Assembly: GCF_020783315.1 (NCBI RefSeq)
Contig: NZ_CP086063.1
Span: 2,592,501 to 2,656,500 of the forward strand
Direction of reading: 5' to 3'
Length of the DNA stretch: 64,000 bases
From: Ferruginibacter lapsinanis
GTDB taxonomy: Bacteria > Bacteroidota > Bacteroidia > Chitinophagales > Chitinophagaceae
Shown in pieces: positions 20,034 through 29,348 of this stretch. Every line of letters starts with the position of its first letter. Position 1 is the first letter of the stretch. The notes under the pieces were generated by a model, which had not been told where the DNA came from, searched no databases, and was given only the letters and a program-made list of their open reading frames with translations. The position numbers were made by a program, and so were the translations under genes.

Positions 20034-20365
20034 AAAAGGCTAAGTTTATTTTAAAGGGGATAAAATTTTTAATTTTATCCCCTTTTTAGTATCATTTTAT
20101 ATAATGATATTTTTATCAAATTGATACAAAAAAATGATTTTTATTGCTTTTATTTTATTTTTTATTGGATATATTCTCAATTTTTTTAAAAAAATAGATC
20201 AACAACCTTGAATTATTAGTATTTTATATATAAATATTAAATATTAAATAAATAAAAATATAATAATTTTGATTGTTTGATTGCCTTTTACTTGTATTTT
20301 TGTTATAACAACACAAATAAATAATTTATTTAATGTGTTAATTACTTAACAAAAAAACAACTGAT
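20034..20365. other. AT-rich intergenic region between gltD and amt
   Basis: This 332-base region begins with the gltD terminator (20053-20087) and continues as very AT-rich sequence. TAATTTTG at 20264-20271 matches the TAnnTTTG promoter box, about 95 nt upstream of the amt ATG, and could start amt transcription with a long leader. No ORF, RNA gene or clear nitrogen-regulator site is seen. Confidence 0.5.
20053..20087 (+). terminator. Rho-independent terminator after gltD
   Basis: A perfect 15-bp stem, AAAGGGGATAAAATT paired with AATTTTATCCCCTTT, with a 3-nt T loop is followed by more T residues. It lies 20 nt after the gltD stop and closes the leu-ilv-glt block. Confidence 0.9.
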
Positions 20366-21763
20366 ATGAGTAAACAATCAATTAAAAATGTAACTCCCTT
20401 CCTGGTGCTGTTAGCAGTAGTAATTGGTGCACTGTTTGTTGCACCGGGTGCTTCTTTTGATCCTAATTCTGTAATTGATGAAGCAACGAAAGCTCCAAAA
20501 TACACTTATAATAGTGGTGACATTGCCTGGATGTTGGTGTCTTGTGCTTTTGTATTTTTAATGACTCCGGCTTTAGCCTTCTTTTACGGAGGAATGGTGG
20601 CTCGTAAGAATGTACTTTCTACTATGATCAAAAGTACGGTAGCTGCTGGTATCGTTTCTGTTTTATGGGTTGTTGTTCAATTCAGTCTTTGTTTTGGTAA
20701 ATCAATTGGTGGTTTTATCGGTGATCCAAGAACATTCTTTATGTTTAAAAATGTAATGAATGGTGAGCCATGGTCTTTAGCTACTACTATTCCTTTACCG
20801 CTATTCTCTTTCTTTCAATTAATGTTTGCGATCATTACTCCGGGTCTGGTAGTAGGTGCTGTTGCAGAACGTATCCGTTTCAGTTCTTATTCTTTATTCA
20901 TTGTATTGTTTGCTGTATTGGTATATTCTCCATTAGCCCATATGGCATGGCATCCTGATGGATACATGTTCAAAATGGGTGTGTTAGATTTCGCTGGTGG
21001 TACTGTGGTGCATATTTCAGCAGGTATGGCTGCTTTGGCAGGTGCTATCGTTTTAAAACGTCGTAGAAATGTTATTGCAGGCGGGCCTATTCCTCCGGCA
21101 AATATTCCTTACGTGTTGATAGGTACAGGTTTACTATGGTTCGGTTGGTTTGGTTTCAACGCAGGTAGTGCTGTTGGATCTGGGTCATTAGCTGTTTATG
21201 CTTTTGCTACAACAAATACTGCTGCTGCTGCTGCTGGTCTATCTTGGATGTTCTTAGATGTATTTAGAGGCAAAAAACCTTCAGTATTAGGTTTCTGTAT
21301 CGGTGCTGTTGTTGGATTAGTTGCTATCACACCGGCTGCAGGCTTCGTAGGTGTTCCTCAGGCGTTATTTATCGGTTTTATCGCTGCTATCGTTTCTAAT
21401 GTAGTAGCCGAATTCTTGAAAAGTCATACAAAATTGGATGATCCTTTAGATGTATTTGCTTGTCACGGTTTAGGTGGTATGACAGGTATGCTTTTAACAG
21501 GTGTATTCGGAGATAAAAATGTTAACTCATTAGTTGTTGAGGGTCAATTTTTAATTCAGTTAAAAGGAATGCTTATATCTGCTACTTATAGCTTTGTAGT
21601 AGCGTTCATTATCTTCAAATTGATCAACCTTATTCTTCCATTACGTGTTACTAGCGAAGAAGAAGATGAAGGGTTGGATGCTTCTCAACATGATGAAAAT
21701 TATGTTCAAGGAACATTGCTTGTTAAAACTGAATCTGGTTTACAAGAAAAAGCTAATTACTAG
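20366..21763 (+). CDS. amt: Ammonium transporter (Amt family)
   Basis: Amt is a trimeric inner-membrane channel that takes up ammonium. The 465-residue protein has about 11-12 hydrophobic helices; the first could be a cleaved signal or an extra helix. Family signatures are FFYGGMVARKN (about 75), the first pore histidine in LDFAGGTVVHISAGMAAL (about 217) and the second in FACHGLGGMTGM (about 365). The acidic C-terminal tail, EEEDEGLDASQHDENY, follows the last helix. No glnB/glnK PII gene, the usual partner, adjoins it. It lies directly downstream of gltBD, so nitrogen uptake and assimilation are linked by position. Confidence 0.95.
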   Translation: MSKQSIKNVTPFLVLLAVVIGALFVAPGASFDPNSVIDEATKAPKYTYNSGDIAWMLVSCAFVFLMTPALAFFYGGMVARKNVLSTMIKSTVAAGIVSVLWVVVQFSLCFGKSIGGFIGDPRTFFMFKNVMNGEPWSLATTIPLPLFSFFQLMFAIITPGLVVGAVAERIRFSSYSLFIVLFAVLVYSPLAHMAWHPDGYMFKMGVLDFAGGTVVHISAGMAALAGAIVLKRRRNVIAGGPIPPANIPYVLIGTGLLWFGWFGFNAGSAVGSGSLAVYAFATTNTAAAAAGLSWMFLDVFRGKKPSVLGFCIGAVVGLVAITPAAGFVGVPQALFIGFIAAIVSNVVAEFLKSHTKLDDPLDVFACHGLGGMTGMLLTGVFGDKNVNSLVVEGQFLIQLKGMLISATYSFVVAFIIFKLINLILPLRVTSEEEDEGLDASQHDENYVQGTLLVKTESGLQEKANY

Positions 21764-21789
21764 TACTAAAGAATAAAACAACATTTGAT

Positions 21790-21825
21790 AAAAGGGGATT
21801 GTGCCTTACCAATTCCCTTTTATTT
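21790..21825 (+). terminator. Terminator between amt and the porin gene
   Basis: AAAAGGGGATTG (21790-21801) pairs with CAATTCCCTTTT (21810-21821), a 12-bp stem with one G-T pair and an 8-nt loop, followed by a T-rich stretch. It sits 26 nt after amt and 23 nt before the next ATG, so it should attenuate rather than fully separate the two genes unless the porin has its own promoter. Confidence 0.75.
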
Positions 21826-21844
21826 TAACCAAAAACTAAAACAA

Positions 21845-22894
21845 ATGACAAACACTATGACAAGAAAAATTTCTTTATCAATTGTAGCTGCATTTTTATG
21901 CTTAAATGCTGCTTTTGCTCAAACAACCATTACTGGTTCTCTTGATGCTTACTACCGTTATAACTTTGGTAAGTCTTATGGGATCTCTAACAACTTAACT
22001 TCTTTTACCAATTCACAAAATTCATTCGAATTGGGTATGGCTTCTTTGAAAGCTGAACACACAGCAGGAAAAGTTAGCGGAACAATCGATTTGGGTTTTG
22101 GTAAAAGAGCGCAGGAATTTTCTTATAACGACGGAGGCTCGTCTAACAATGACGGTACTTTAATGCAAGCTGTTAAACAAGCTTACATTTCTTATGCGCC
22201 ATGTTCTAAAATTAAATTTACTGCTGGTAAATGGGGTACACACGTTGGATACGAATTGTTAGATGCTTATTTAAACAGAAACTATAGCATGAGCTATATG
22301 TTTACTAACGGTCCGTTTTTTCATACAGGTATCAAAGCTGATATCAGCTTAGGTGGAAAAAATACTTTGATGGTTGGAGTTGCAAACCCAACAGATCAGG
22401 TAACTGATGATCAAAAGGTTCCTAAAGCTGCTATCGCTCAATTCGGTACTGCATCTAAAGATGATAAATACAAAGTTTGGGTAAATTATGTTGGTACTTT
22501 CTACAAAAGCGGAAGCGAAAACCAAATTGGCGTTACTGCTACAGCAGCAGTTGCAAGCAAATTCAGCTTAGGGTATGATGGTACAATCAAATTATATTCT
22601 GGCGGTGGTTCTTCTGCTAATTGGTGGGGTTCTGCTTTATACTTCAACTACGATCCTAAAGCTGATTTAGGCCTTACACTTCGTACTGAATATTTCAGCG
22701 ACAAACAAGATGCAATTTTGTTAGGCGATAATATTTTTGCTGCAACATTATCTGCAAATTACAAAGTTGGTGGATTTACACTTGTACCTGAAGTACGTGT
22801 TGATAACGGTACTTTCAAATTATTCAATAAAGCAGATGGAGGCTTAACAAAAAGCACAGTTACTGCTTTGATCGCAGGTATCTATCATTTCTAA
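21845..22894 (+). CDS. Outer-membrane porin-like beta-barrel (BBP2/OmpL-like)
   Basis: The product of 349 residues starts MTNTMTRKISLSIVAAFLCL, a signal peptide with cleavage after AFAQ near residue 26. The mature chain opens with TTITGSLDAYYRYNFGK and runs as repeated amphipathic strands to the final strand VTALIAGIYHF, ending in Phe as outer-membrane barrels do. The text fits the OmpL-like putative porin-2 group (PF07642). I chose ATG 21845 because an upstream in-frame TTG at 21785 would place its leader inside the amt terminator hairpin. Placement right after amt suggests it lets small nitrogen compounds cross the outer membrane; that is inference. Confidence 0.8.
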   Translation: MTNTMTRKISLSIVAAFLCLNAAFAQTTITGSLDAYYRYNFGKSYGISNNLTSFTNSQNSFELGMASLKAEHTAGKVSGTIDLGFGKRAQEFSYNDGGSSNNDGTLMQAVKQAYISYAPCSKIKFTAGKWGTHVGYELLDAYLNRNYSMSYMFTNGPFFHTGIKADISLGGKNTLMVGVANPTDQVTDDQKVPKAAIAQFGTASKDDKYKVWVNYVGTFYKSGSENQIGVTATAAVASKFSLGYDGTIKLYSGGGSSANWWGSALYFNYDPKADLGLTLRTEYFSDKQDAILLGDNIFAATLSANYKVGGFTLVPEVRVDNGTFKLFNKADGGLTKSTVTALIAGIYHF

Positions 22895-22935
22895 TTGATA
22901 TGATTTATATCTTCTATTAAGATTGTTCTCATGTT

Positions 22936-22985
22936 ACACAAAAGCAAAAGCTTCCTGATTATTCAGGAAGCTTTTGCTTTTGTGT
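22936..22985. terminator. 23-bp bidirectional terminator hairpin overlapping the acetyltransferase stop
   Basis: A perfect inverted repeat of 23 bp each side (22936-22958 and 22963-22985) with a TTAT loop lies between the convergent porin and acetyltransferase genes. The right arm encodes, on the minus strand, the last residues TKAKAS and stop of the acetyltransferase. For the plus strand a stretch of T residues lies within the arm; no long external U-run follows. Confidence 0.75.
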
Positions 22986-23529
22986 AATTGTCATAAGTTA
23001 ATATATAGGCGTTGAAATTCCCACTCTTTTCTTTATTGATATATTCAAAATTGATGTCTTTGCTAAAATTATTTTTCAAAAGTTGTAAAACAGACCTTTC
23101 GTTATCGGGTTTTACTAAGGCATAGATTACACTAAGGTTGAGTGTTTCAAAGCCAAAGTTAATCACGGTAGAGATTGCTTCCAGCATGATCCCTTTACGC
23201 TGATGATCAGGTAACAGTTCATATCCGATCTCTGCCATTCTTCTTTCATTATCAAAATTAAAATAGCAAATAGTGCCTATTAGTTCTTGCGTTTCTTTGA
23301 GGAATATAGCCCAGTAATAACATCCCTTGTTATTTGTAAGATTTTCAATTCTGGTTAAAAACTCTTTGGCGTCTTCAATTGTATTGGCTTTTGGTCTGTC
23401 AATATACCTATTCACTATATCATTGGATCTGATATGTAAAATGCCCTTTGCGTCATCCGGCAAGAGTGGCCTTAATAATAATCTTTCAGTAGTAAAAACT
23501 AATAATGCGGTTGATTGAAACTGGTCCAT
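22963..23529 (-). CDS. GNAT-family N-acetyltransferase (RimJ/RimL-like)
   Basis: The 188-residue protein begins MDQFQSTALLVFTTERLLLR, the typical RimJ-like opening, followed by FTTERLLLRPLLPDDAKGIL. The acetyl-CoA site lies in AEIGYELLPDHQRKGIMLEA (about 95-114), matching the Q/RxxGxG/A loop with one change, and ALVKPDNERSVLQLLKNNF is the usual late helix. Such proteins acetylate ribosomal protein N-termini, small molecules or antibiotics; the substrate is not evident. An upstream in-frame ATG at 23565 would add 12 unrelated residues. The stop codon lies inside a long terminator hairpin. Confidence 0.85.
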   Translation of the reverse strand: MDQFQSTALLVFTTERLLLRPLLPDDAKGILHIRSNDIVNRYIDRPKANTIEDAKEFLTRIENLTNNKGCYYWAIFLKETQELIGTICYFNFDNERRMAEIGYELLPDHQRKGIMLEAISTVINFGFETLNLSVIYALVKPDNERSVLQLLKNNFSKDINFEYINKEKSGNFNAYILTYDNYTKAKAS

Positions 23530-23652
23530 AATTAACGTCGAAAATATAATTTTAACTCCATTCAAAAAACAAGTGTAAAAAATTACGATTACCTATAAAT
23601 ATACTGTTATATTTATCAAAATTTTTTATACTTATCTTATCGATCATTGCTT

Positions 23653-25320
23653 ATGAATTCACTTCAAACGAAAGATTATATTGTATTTCTTATTTACTTT
23701 TTGGTGGTAGCCGGATATGGATATATTGTATATCGCAGAAAGAAAAAAATATCAGTAGATAGCAAAGATTATTTTTTGGCAGAGGGTTCGTTGACCTGGT
23801 GGGCAATTGGAGCCTCTTTAATCGCCTCTAATATTTCTGCCGAACAGTTTATAGGAATGAGTGGGAGTGGCTTTAAAATGGGCTTAGCTATATCTACATA
23901 TGAGTGGATGGCTGCGGCTACGCTGATGATCGTCGCAATATTTTTTATTCCTGTTTATCTGAAGAATAAAATTTATACAATGCCGCAATTTTTAAGTCAG
24001 CGGTATAATGGGACGGTGGCTATGATTATGGCTATATTTTGGCTTTTGTTGTATGTGCTTGTAAATCTCACTTCTATACTTTACTTAGGAGCATTAGCTA
24101 TCAGCAGCATTTCGGGAATAAGTATTACAACCTGTATGTTATTCTTGGCAATATTTGCAATCATTATTACATTGGGTGGTATGAAAGTGATTGGCTACAC
24201 GGATGTAATACAGGTTTTCTTTCTAATTCTGGGAGGGTTGGTAACAACCTATATTGCGTTGAATCTTGTATCGAAAGAATTTGGTACTACTGGTACCATC
24301 AATGGTTTTAGACTATTAACACAGCATGCAGATGATCATTTTCATATGATTTTTGATAAGAATAATGCTAACTACATGGACTTGCCCGGACTAACAGTTT
24401 TAATAGGAGGTATGTGGATTGTAAACTTGAATTACTGGGGCTGTAATCAGTATATAACACAAAGAGCTTTAGGAGCTGATTTAAAGACTGCAAGAGGCGG
24501 AATCTTGTTTGCTGCATTTTTGAAATTATTAATGCCGGTAATTGTTGTTCTGCCTGGTATTGCTGCGTATGTATTGCATCAACGAGGGAATTTTCAAACA
24601 GAATTGTTACAAAATGGAGAATTGAATCCTGACAGAGCTTATCCGGTATTATTGAATCTTTTACCTGCAGGTTTAAAAGGCCTTGCATTCGCTGCTTTAA
24701 CAGCAGCAATCGTCGCCTCTCTTGCTGGCAAAGCTAATAGCATTGCTACTATTTTTACACTGGATATTTATAAAAAGATTAATAAAAGTGCTGATGAAAC
24801 TAAATTAGTAAAAATTGGGAAACTTGTTGTGTTGGTCGCAATGCTATTGGCGGTTGTCATTGCTCCATTAATGGGCATTGATAAGAAAGGAGGTTTTCAA
24901 TATGTGCAGGAATACACAGGTTTTGTAAGTCCGGGTATTTTTGCAATGTTCATTTTAGGGTTCTTCTGGAAAAAAACTACTTCTAATGCGGCATTGTTCG
25001 CTACTATTGGCGGGGTTATTTTTTCATTCGTTTTAAAATTCATTCCTGCTGCAGTAAATCTTTCATTTTTGTCTTCAATAGGATTTTCAAAAATGAATGA
25101 GAAAGGGATTTATGAAATTCCATTCTTGGATAGGATGGGGTTTGTATTTTGTGCTAGTGTTATTGGTATGTATTTTATCAGTATGTATGAAAATAAAAAA
25201 GGAGTAAAACCTAATGCATTAGAACTAGATAGAAAAATGTTTGGATTGAATACTTCATTTACCGTAGGCGCATTAATTGTTTGCGGCATATTGGCAGCTT
25301 TGTACACAATATTTTGGTAA
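23653..25320 (+). CDS. Sodium/solute symporter (SSS family)
   Basis: This inner-membrane protein of 555 residues has about 13-14 transmembrane helices of the LeuT-like SSS fold. It begins MNSLQTKDYIVFLIYFLVVA and carries SKDYFLAEGSLTWWAIGASLIASNISAEQFIGMSGSG (in parts; around 33-70), the family TM1 unwound region and sodium-site serine. A later stretch, TAAIVASLAGKANSIATIFTLDIYK, is the TM8 sodium motif. The text is closest to SGLT-type sugar or myo-inositol carriers, but the substrate cannot be read from sequence. A SnoaL-like gene follows after 18 bp and may be co-transcribed. Confidence 0.9.
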   Translation: MNSLQTKDYIVFLIYFLVVAGYGYIVYRRKKKISVDSKDYFLAEGSLTWWAIGASLIASNISAEQFIGMSGSGFKMGLAISTYEWMAAATLMIVAIFFIPVYLKNKIYTMPQFLSQRYNGTVAMIMAIFWLLLYVLVNLTSILYLGALAISSISGISITTCMLFLAIFAIIITLGGMKVIGYTDVIQVFFLILGGLVTTYIALNLVSKEFGTTGTINGFRLLTQHADDHFHMIFDKNNANYMDLPGLTVLIGGMWIVNLNYWGCNQYITQRALGADLKTARGGILFAAFLKLLMPVIVVLPGIAAYVLHQRGNFQTELLQNGELNPDRAYPVLLNLLPAGLKGLAFAALTAAIVASLAGKANSIATIFTLDIYKKINKSADETKLVKIGKLVVLVAMLLAVVIAPLMGIDKKGGFQYVQEYTGFVSPGIFAMFILGFFWKKTTSNAALFATIGGVIFSFVLKFIPAAVNLSFLSSIGFSKMNEKGIYEIPFLDRMGFVFCASVIGMYFISMYENKKGVKPNALELDRKMFGLNTSFTVGALIVCGILAALYTIFW

Positions 25321-25338
25321 TAAAAAATGATCGGTTGT

Positions 25339-25812
25339 ATGAGTTCAAATGCTCAGGTATTAGAAAAGTTTTATACTGCGTTTAGTAAGCTGGATTATGT
25401 AACAATGAATAGTTGTTATAGCGATGATATTGTCTTTTTCGACCCTGTATTTGGATTATTAAGAGGGGATGAGGTGAAGCTTATGTGGGAAATGTTATGT
25501 AAAAATGCCAAAGACTTTTCGTTAACCTTTTCAGATATTACCGACCTGGATGAAGAGTATAGTACTTGCCGGTGGGTAGCTACTTACACTTTTTCTGCTA
25601 CTGGCAAAAGAGTAGTGAACAAAATTAAAGCAAACATGCGTTTTGCAGATGGAAAGATAGTAGAACACAGTGATGGGTTCAGTATACATCAATGGAGTAA
25701 ACAGGCTTTGGGGTTAAGCGGCGTACTTTTTGGCTGGAATTCTTTTTTTCAAAATAAGATAAAGAATAAGGCTAAAAGGAACTTGTTGACTTTTATGCAA
25801 TCAAAAACATGA
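25339..25812 (+). CDS. SnoaL/NTF2-like protein
   Basis: The 157-residue product starts MSSNAQVLEKFYTAFSKLDY and follows the NTF2-like cone pattern: two N-terminal helices, MNSCYSDDIVFFDPVFG, then sheet strands CRWVATYTFSATGKRVVNKI and MRFADGKIVEHSDGFSIHQW. Relatives are annotated as nuclear-transport-factor-2-like or ketosteroid-isomerase-like proteins with no fixed activity. An ATG four codons upstream (25327) is also possible; I prefer 25339 because the family usually starts there. It shares a transcription direction and short spacing with the symporter. Confidence 0.8.
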   Translation: MSSNAQVLEKFYTAFSKLDYVTMNSCYSDDIVFFDPVFGLLRGDEVKLMWEMLCKNAKDFSLTFSDITDLDEEYSTCRWVATYTFSATGKRVVNKIKANMRFADGKIVEHSDGFSIHQWSKQALGLSGVLFGWNSFFQNKIKNKAKRNLLTFMQSKT

Positions 25813-25884
25813 TTTTTATCATTATTCAGCGTTTTGTACAATAATTGTATTGACTGCTCGTTAATGCTAGAGAATATTTTAGTA

Positions 25885-25930
25885 ATAAAAAAAGGGGCTT
25901 TCATTTCTATGAACTGGCCCCCTTTTTATT
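25885..25930. terminator. Bidirectional terminator between SnoaL-like gene and pyk
   Basis: A-rich AAAAAGGGG pairs with CCCCTTTTT across a 20-odd nt apical region that itself has a CAT...ATG stem. T-runs flank it on either strand, fitting termination of both convergent genes. Confidence 0.8.
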
Positions 25931-25944
25931 TCTTGTATTTTTTT

Positions 25945-27435
25945 CTATTCAACTTTAGTAACCTTCAGCATATTGGTAGGTAAATGCATCTCAATCGGTG
26001 TACTACCGGTGTTAACAACCGTGTCATCCTTTTTCAGGAATCCCCTTTCTTTCAGAATGTTAATCTGGTCAAAGAAGATATCATCCAAACTTACTTCCTC
26101 TGCATAAAATATAGCCCGAACTCCCCAGCTTAAACTCAGCTGATTGATCAGTGTTCTTTCTTTACTAAAAATATATAAAGGAGATTTAGGGCGATAACTA
26201 CTAAGCATAAACGCAGTGTAGCCACTTTGTGTCATACCTATTAATGCATTTGCCTGCAGATCCTTCGCTAACTTACATGCACTGTAACACAATGCATCAC
26301 TTAAGAATGAAGGAGAATGTGGCTGAGGAGTTAGTATGTCATCTCTGTCATAGTTGTAAACGTTACGCTCTACTTCTAAAATGATCTTACTCATTGTTTC
26401 TACCACTAAAGTAGGATAGCTGCCCATGGCAGTTTCTGCACTTAACATTACTGCGTCAGCACCTTCCAGAACAGCATTTGCTACGTCAGTTACTTCACTA
26501 CGATTGGGTTTGGTACGATCGAGCATACTTTCCATCATTTGTGTTGCCACAATTACCGGCTTAGCTCTATGCATACATTTTTGGATCAGATCTTTTTGTA
26601 TCAATGGTACTTGTTCGATAGGTACTTCAACTCCCAGATCTCCACGGGCTACCATGATTCCATCGCTTTCAACAATAATATCCCTGATGTTTTTTAATGC
26701 TTCAGGCATTTCGATCTTAGCGATAACTTTTATCTTGCTATCTTTTTCTTTAATTCTTTTTTTAAGGTCGATGATATCTATTGCTTTTCTTACAAAAGAT
26801 AAGGCAACCCAATCAAGATTTTGGTCGATGATAAAATCAAGGTCTTCTTTATCTTTTTCTGTCAGCGAAGGCATAGATAAAGCAGAGTCAGGCAGGTTTA
26901 CACCTTTTTTTGGAGTAAGAGTACCACCTAATGTAACAGATACTTTTACTTCTTTATCATTTAAAATTTCCTGAACTTTTACTTCCATTTTACCATCATC
27001 CAAAAAAATACGTTCTCCCACTTTTACATCGGATGATAGCATTGGATAAGAAACATAGATCTTTTCTTTAGTGCCAATAATTTTTTCTGTAGTAAAAATG
27101 AATGTATTACCCGGGACCAATTCTATTTTGCCATCTTCCAGATCGCCTACTCTTAGTTTGGGCCCTTGCAGATCTCCAAGTATGGCGATATTATAAGGTT
27201 CTGTCTTATTGATCTGTCTTATCCAGTTAATTACTTCTATTTTACCGTCATATCCTCCATGTGAGAAGTTTAATCTGAAAACATTTACGCCGGCTTTTAC
27301 TAATTCCAGCAGTTTGTCGTAGCTGCTACAGGCAGGTCCAACCGTAGCAACAATTTTAGTACGTTTTTGAGAGTGTGCAATACCTGCCTGTTTATCCATT
27401 TCTCTGTGCAGGTATTTGCCGATGTGTTTACTCAT
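25945..27435 (-). CDS. pyk: Pyruvate kinase
   Basis: Pyruvate kinase makes ATP and pyruvate from phosphoenolpyruvate and ADP. The 496 residues include the substrate and potassium region RTKIVATVGPACSSYDKL and NVFRLNFSHG near the start. The small B domain follows (about 95-190), then the active-site block VIAKIEMPEALKNI (about 240), VARGDLGVEVPIEQVP and VATQMMESM. The C-terminal domain carries the usual regulatory fold. The N-terminal 20 residues (MSKHIGKYLHREMDKQAGIA) are an extra segment ahead of the family start. It follows pfkA with a 29-bp gap, so two irreversible glycolytic steps are co-expressed. Confidence 0.96.
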   Translation of the reverse strand: MSKHIGKYLHREMDKQAGIAHSQKRTKIVATVGPACSSYDKLLELVKAGVNVFRLNFSHGGYDGKIEVINWIRQINKTEPYNIAILGDLQGPKLRVGDLEDGKIELVPGNTFIFTTEKIIGTKEKIYVSYPMLSSDVKVGERIFLDDGKMEVKVQEILNDKEVKVSVTLGGTLTPKKGVNLPDSALSMPSLTEKDKEDLDFIIDQNLDWVALSFVRKAIDIIDLKKRIKEKDSKIKVIAKIEMPEALKNIRDIIVESDGIMVARGDLGVEVPIEQVPLIQKDLIQKCMHRAKPVIVATQMMESMLDRTKPNRSEVTDVANAVLEGADAVMLSAETAMGSYPTLVVETMSKIILEVERNVYNYDRDDILTPQPHSPSFLSDALCYSACKLAKDLQANALIGMTQSGYTAFMLSSYRPKSPLYIFSKERTLINQLSLSWGVRAIFYAEEVSLDDIFFDQINILKERGFLKKDDTVVNTGSTPIEMHLPTNMLKVTKVE

Positions 27436-27464
27436 GAATTTCGTTTATGGTTAATCGTTTGTTT

Positions 27465-28451
27465 TTATGAGGCTAATATTTTTACAATTTTCATCCATTC
27501 ATCACTGACCCTGGTTTTTAATTTTGCTGCTTTTTCAAGGGGAGTGTGGTTGATCCGGTTTTCTTTAATTCCGATCATGATATTAAAAGTACCATTGATG
27601 AGGCACTCAACGGCGTGGTAACCCATTCTGCTGGCAATAACCCTGTCTATGCAGGTAGGAGATCCTCCTCTTTGAATATGACCCAATACACAAATTCTTG
27701 TGTCCATCTCAGGCAAATGTTCCTTAATAATTTTGTTTACCCCTTCGGCGCCACCAAATTCATCACCTTCGGCAACAACTATAAGATTTACTAATTTTTT
27801 ACGTTTTTCTTTTTCTTTCAAACTGGCAATCATATCCTGAATATCCGTTTTACGTTCCGGGATCAGGATGTTCTCTGCACCGGTAGCAATACCACTGTGC
27901 AATGCTATAAACCCGGCATCACGACCCATCACTTCAATGATAAACATACGGTCATGTGCATCCATGGTATCACGTATTTTATCGATGGCCTCCACAGCCG
28001 TATTTACAGCGGTGTCGAAGCCAATAGTAAACTCCGTACCAACTATATCTCTATCAATCGTGCCCGGAATACCTACGCTTGGAATGTCAAATTCTTCATG
28101 AAATCTTTTTCCACCTCTGAAAGAACCATCTCCGCCTATAATAACCAACCCGTTAATGCCTCGTTTTTTTAAATTTTCGTAAGCTTTTTTACGGCCTTCG
28201 TATTCAAAAAATTCTTTGCATCTGGCTGTTTTTAAAATGGTACCACCTCTTTGGATAATATTTGCAACACTCTTATTATCCATTTTATAAATATCATCAT
28301 CAATTAATCCCTGATAACCTCTCACAATGCCAAAAACTTCCAAACCATAATAGTTTCCTGTTCTTACTACCGCCCTTATTGCTGCATTCATTCCCGGGGA
28401 ATCACCACCGGATGTCATTACTCCAATTTTTGTTATTTTTTTTACTGCCAT
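27465..28451 (-). CDS. pfkA: ATP-dependent 6-phosphofructokinase
   Basis: PfkA phosphorylates fructose 6-phosphate, the committed step of glycolysis. The 328-residue sequence has GVMTSGGDSPGMNAAIRAVV (about 10-29) for ATP, the loop GGDGSFRGG (about 104) and the catalytic PGTIDRDIVGTEFTIGFDTA (about 129-148). EVMGRDAGFIA (about 172) and LGHIQRGGSPT (about 259) complete the substrate site. The GGDGS glycine in the nucleotide loop indicates ATP rather than pyrophosphate use. Its mRNA continues into pyk. The 267-bp upstream region is AT-rich with a TATTTTTG box about 75 nt before the start. Confidence 0.96.
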   Translation of the reverse strand: MAVKKITKIGVMTSGGDSPGMNAAIRAVVRTGNYYGLEVFGIVRGYQGLIDDDIYKMDNKSVANIIQRGGTILKTARCKEFFEYEGRKKAYENLKKRGINGLVIIGGDGSFRGGKRFHEEFDIPSVGIPGTIDRDIVGTEFTIGFDTAVNTAVEAIDKIRDTMDAHDRMFIIEVMGRDAGFIALHSGIATGAENILIPERKTDIQDMIASLKEKEKRKKLVNLIVVAEGDEFGGAEGVNKIIKEHLPEMDTRICVLGHIQRGGSPTCIDRVIASRMGYHAVECLINGTFNIMIGIKENRINHTPLEKAAKLKTRVSDEWMKIVKILAS

Positions 28452-28718
28452 TTCAATTAAAATTAAATTTCGGTCAATTGATTCACTAGTACAAGTATAT
28501 CAACGCAATCGTTATCAATGTGTCAAAAATACACCATTTAATAATTAAAAAATTAAATTATCAATAATTAGTATATGATGTAACCTTATAATTTTTTTCT
28601 TAAAAAAGCAGAATACGCATTAATACTGTATATAGCTGAAATGAGCTTTTGTTTTTTGGATAAAAAATTATTTGCTGAATAGATGTCTGAAGGGGTGCCA
28701 ACTGTAATCAGAAACTAA

Positions 28719-29231
28719 TTAAATAAAATTTTTCTTTTTAAGATAGCTTAAGATAAGACCCGCAATTTCATTACCCGATCTTGTGTCGCTTTTAGTTCTG
28801 TCAATTGCGATAGCAAAGGCTGCTATTTTTTCGCCGTTATTTTTTTGTAATATGACAGTTATTTGTTTGATGATCATCGGGTTGTTTAGTTCATCTTTTA
28901 TATACTCATCTTTTACAGGATTGATAATGAGAGAGTAGGATAGTGTTCCAGCAATACCGGGAGCGTCACTTTCTGCGGCATAAAACAATTTGTCATTTTT
29001 GATATTTTTTGCGGAGAATGAAGATTGTAATGCATCAGTGATATTTTCATACATTTTTTTATCTGCTGTATTACAGATAGCAATAATTAAGACCTCGTTT
29101 GTTTTTTCTTTAGGAAGATATACTGCATCATTACTGATATAAGATGTTTTAGAAAAGGCTTGTGTACTTACACAAGAGTAAAATGGTGTTAAAGAAATAA
29201 CAGAAAAAAGAAAAATGATTGTCTGTTTCAT
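28719..29231 (-). CDS. Putative lipoprotein of unknown function
   Basis: The 170-residue product has a lipoprotein signal: MKQTIIFLFSVISLTPFYSC, with the modified cysteine at position 20. The mature part includes NEVLIIAICNTADKKMYENI, a strand-helix start like that of small periplasmic alpha/beta proteins, then IIKQITVILQKNNGEKIAAF and TRSGNEIAGLILSYLKKKNF at the C-terminus. I do not recognise a named domain. The pattern of a regulated-looking helix with NTADKKMYENITDALQSSF followed by three strands is reminiscent of secreted proteins that take part in envelope complexes, but nothing specific is shown. It is isolated, with no near partner. Confidence 0.65.
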   Translation of the reverse strand: MKQTIIFLFSVISLTPFYSCVSTQAFSKTSYISNDAVYLPKEKTNEVLIIAICNTADKKMYENITDALQSSFSAKNIKNDKLFYAAESDAPGIAGTLSYSLIINPVKDEYIKDELNNPMIIKQITVILQKNNGEKIAAFAIAIDRTKSDTRSGNEIAGLILSYLKKKNFI

Positions 29232-29348
29232 AAAAACTTGTTTGGGTATAATGGATTACTAAGATAAAAATTATCACATTTAATAACAAAATTTTGGATT
29301 GAAGTACCAGCCACCTTTCAATTCAGTTATTCCGGCGTAATATTGCAG

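Noticed and set aside
23647..23652. TTG two codons upstream of the symporter ATG considered as its start.
   Set aside because: The ATG at 23653 is a better codon and matches family N-termini.
26426..26974. Long plus-strand frame antisense to pyk (182 codons).
   Set aside because: It lies wholly within pyk and its text is a mirror of conserved pyk codons.
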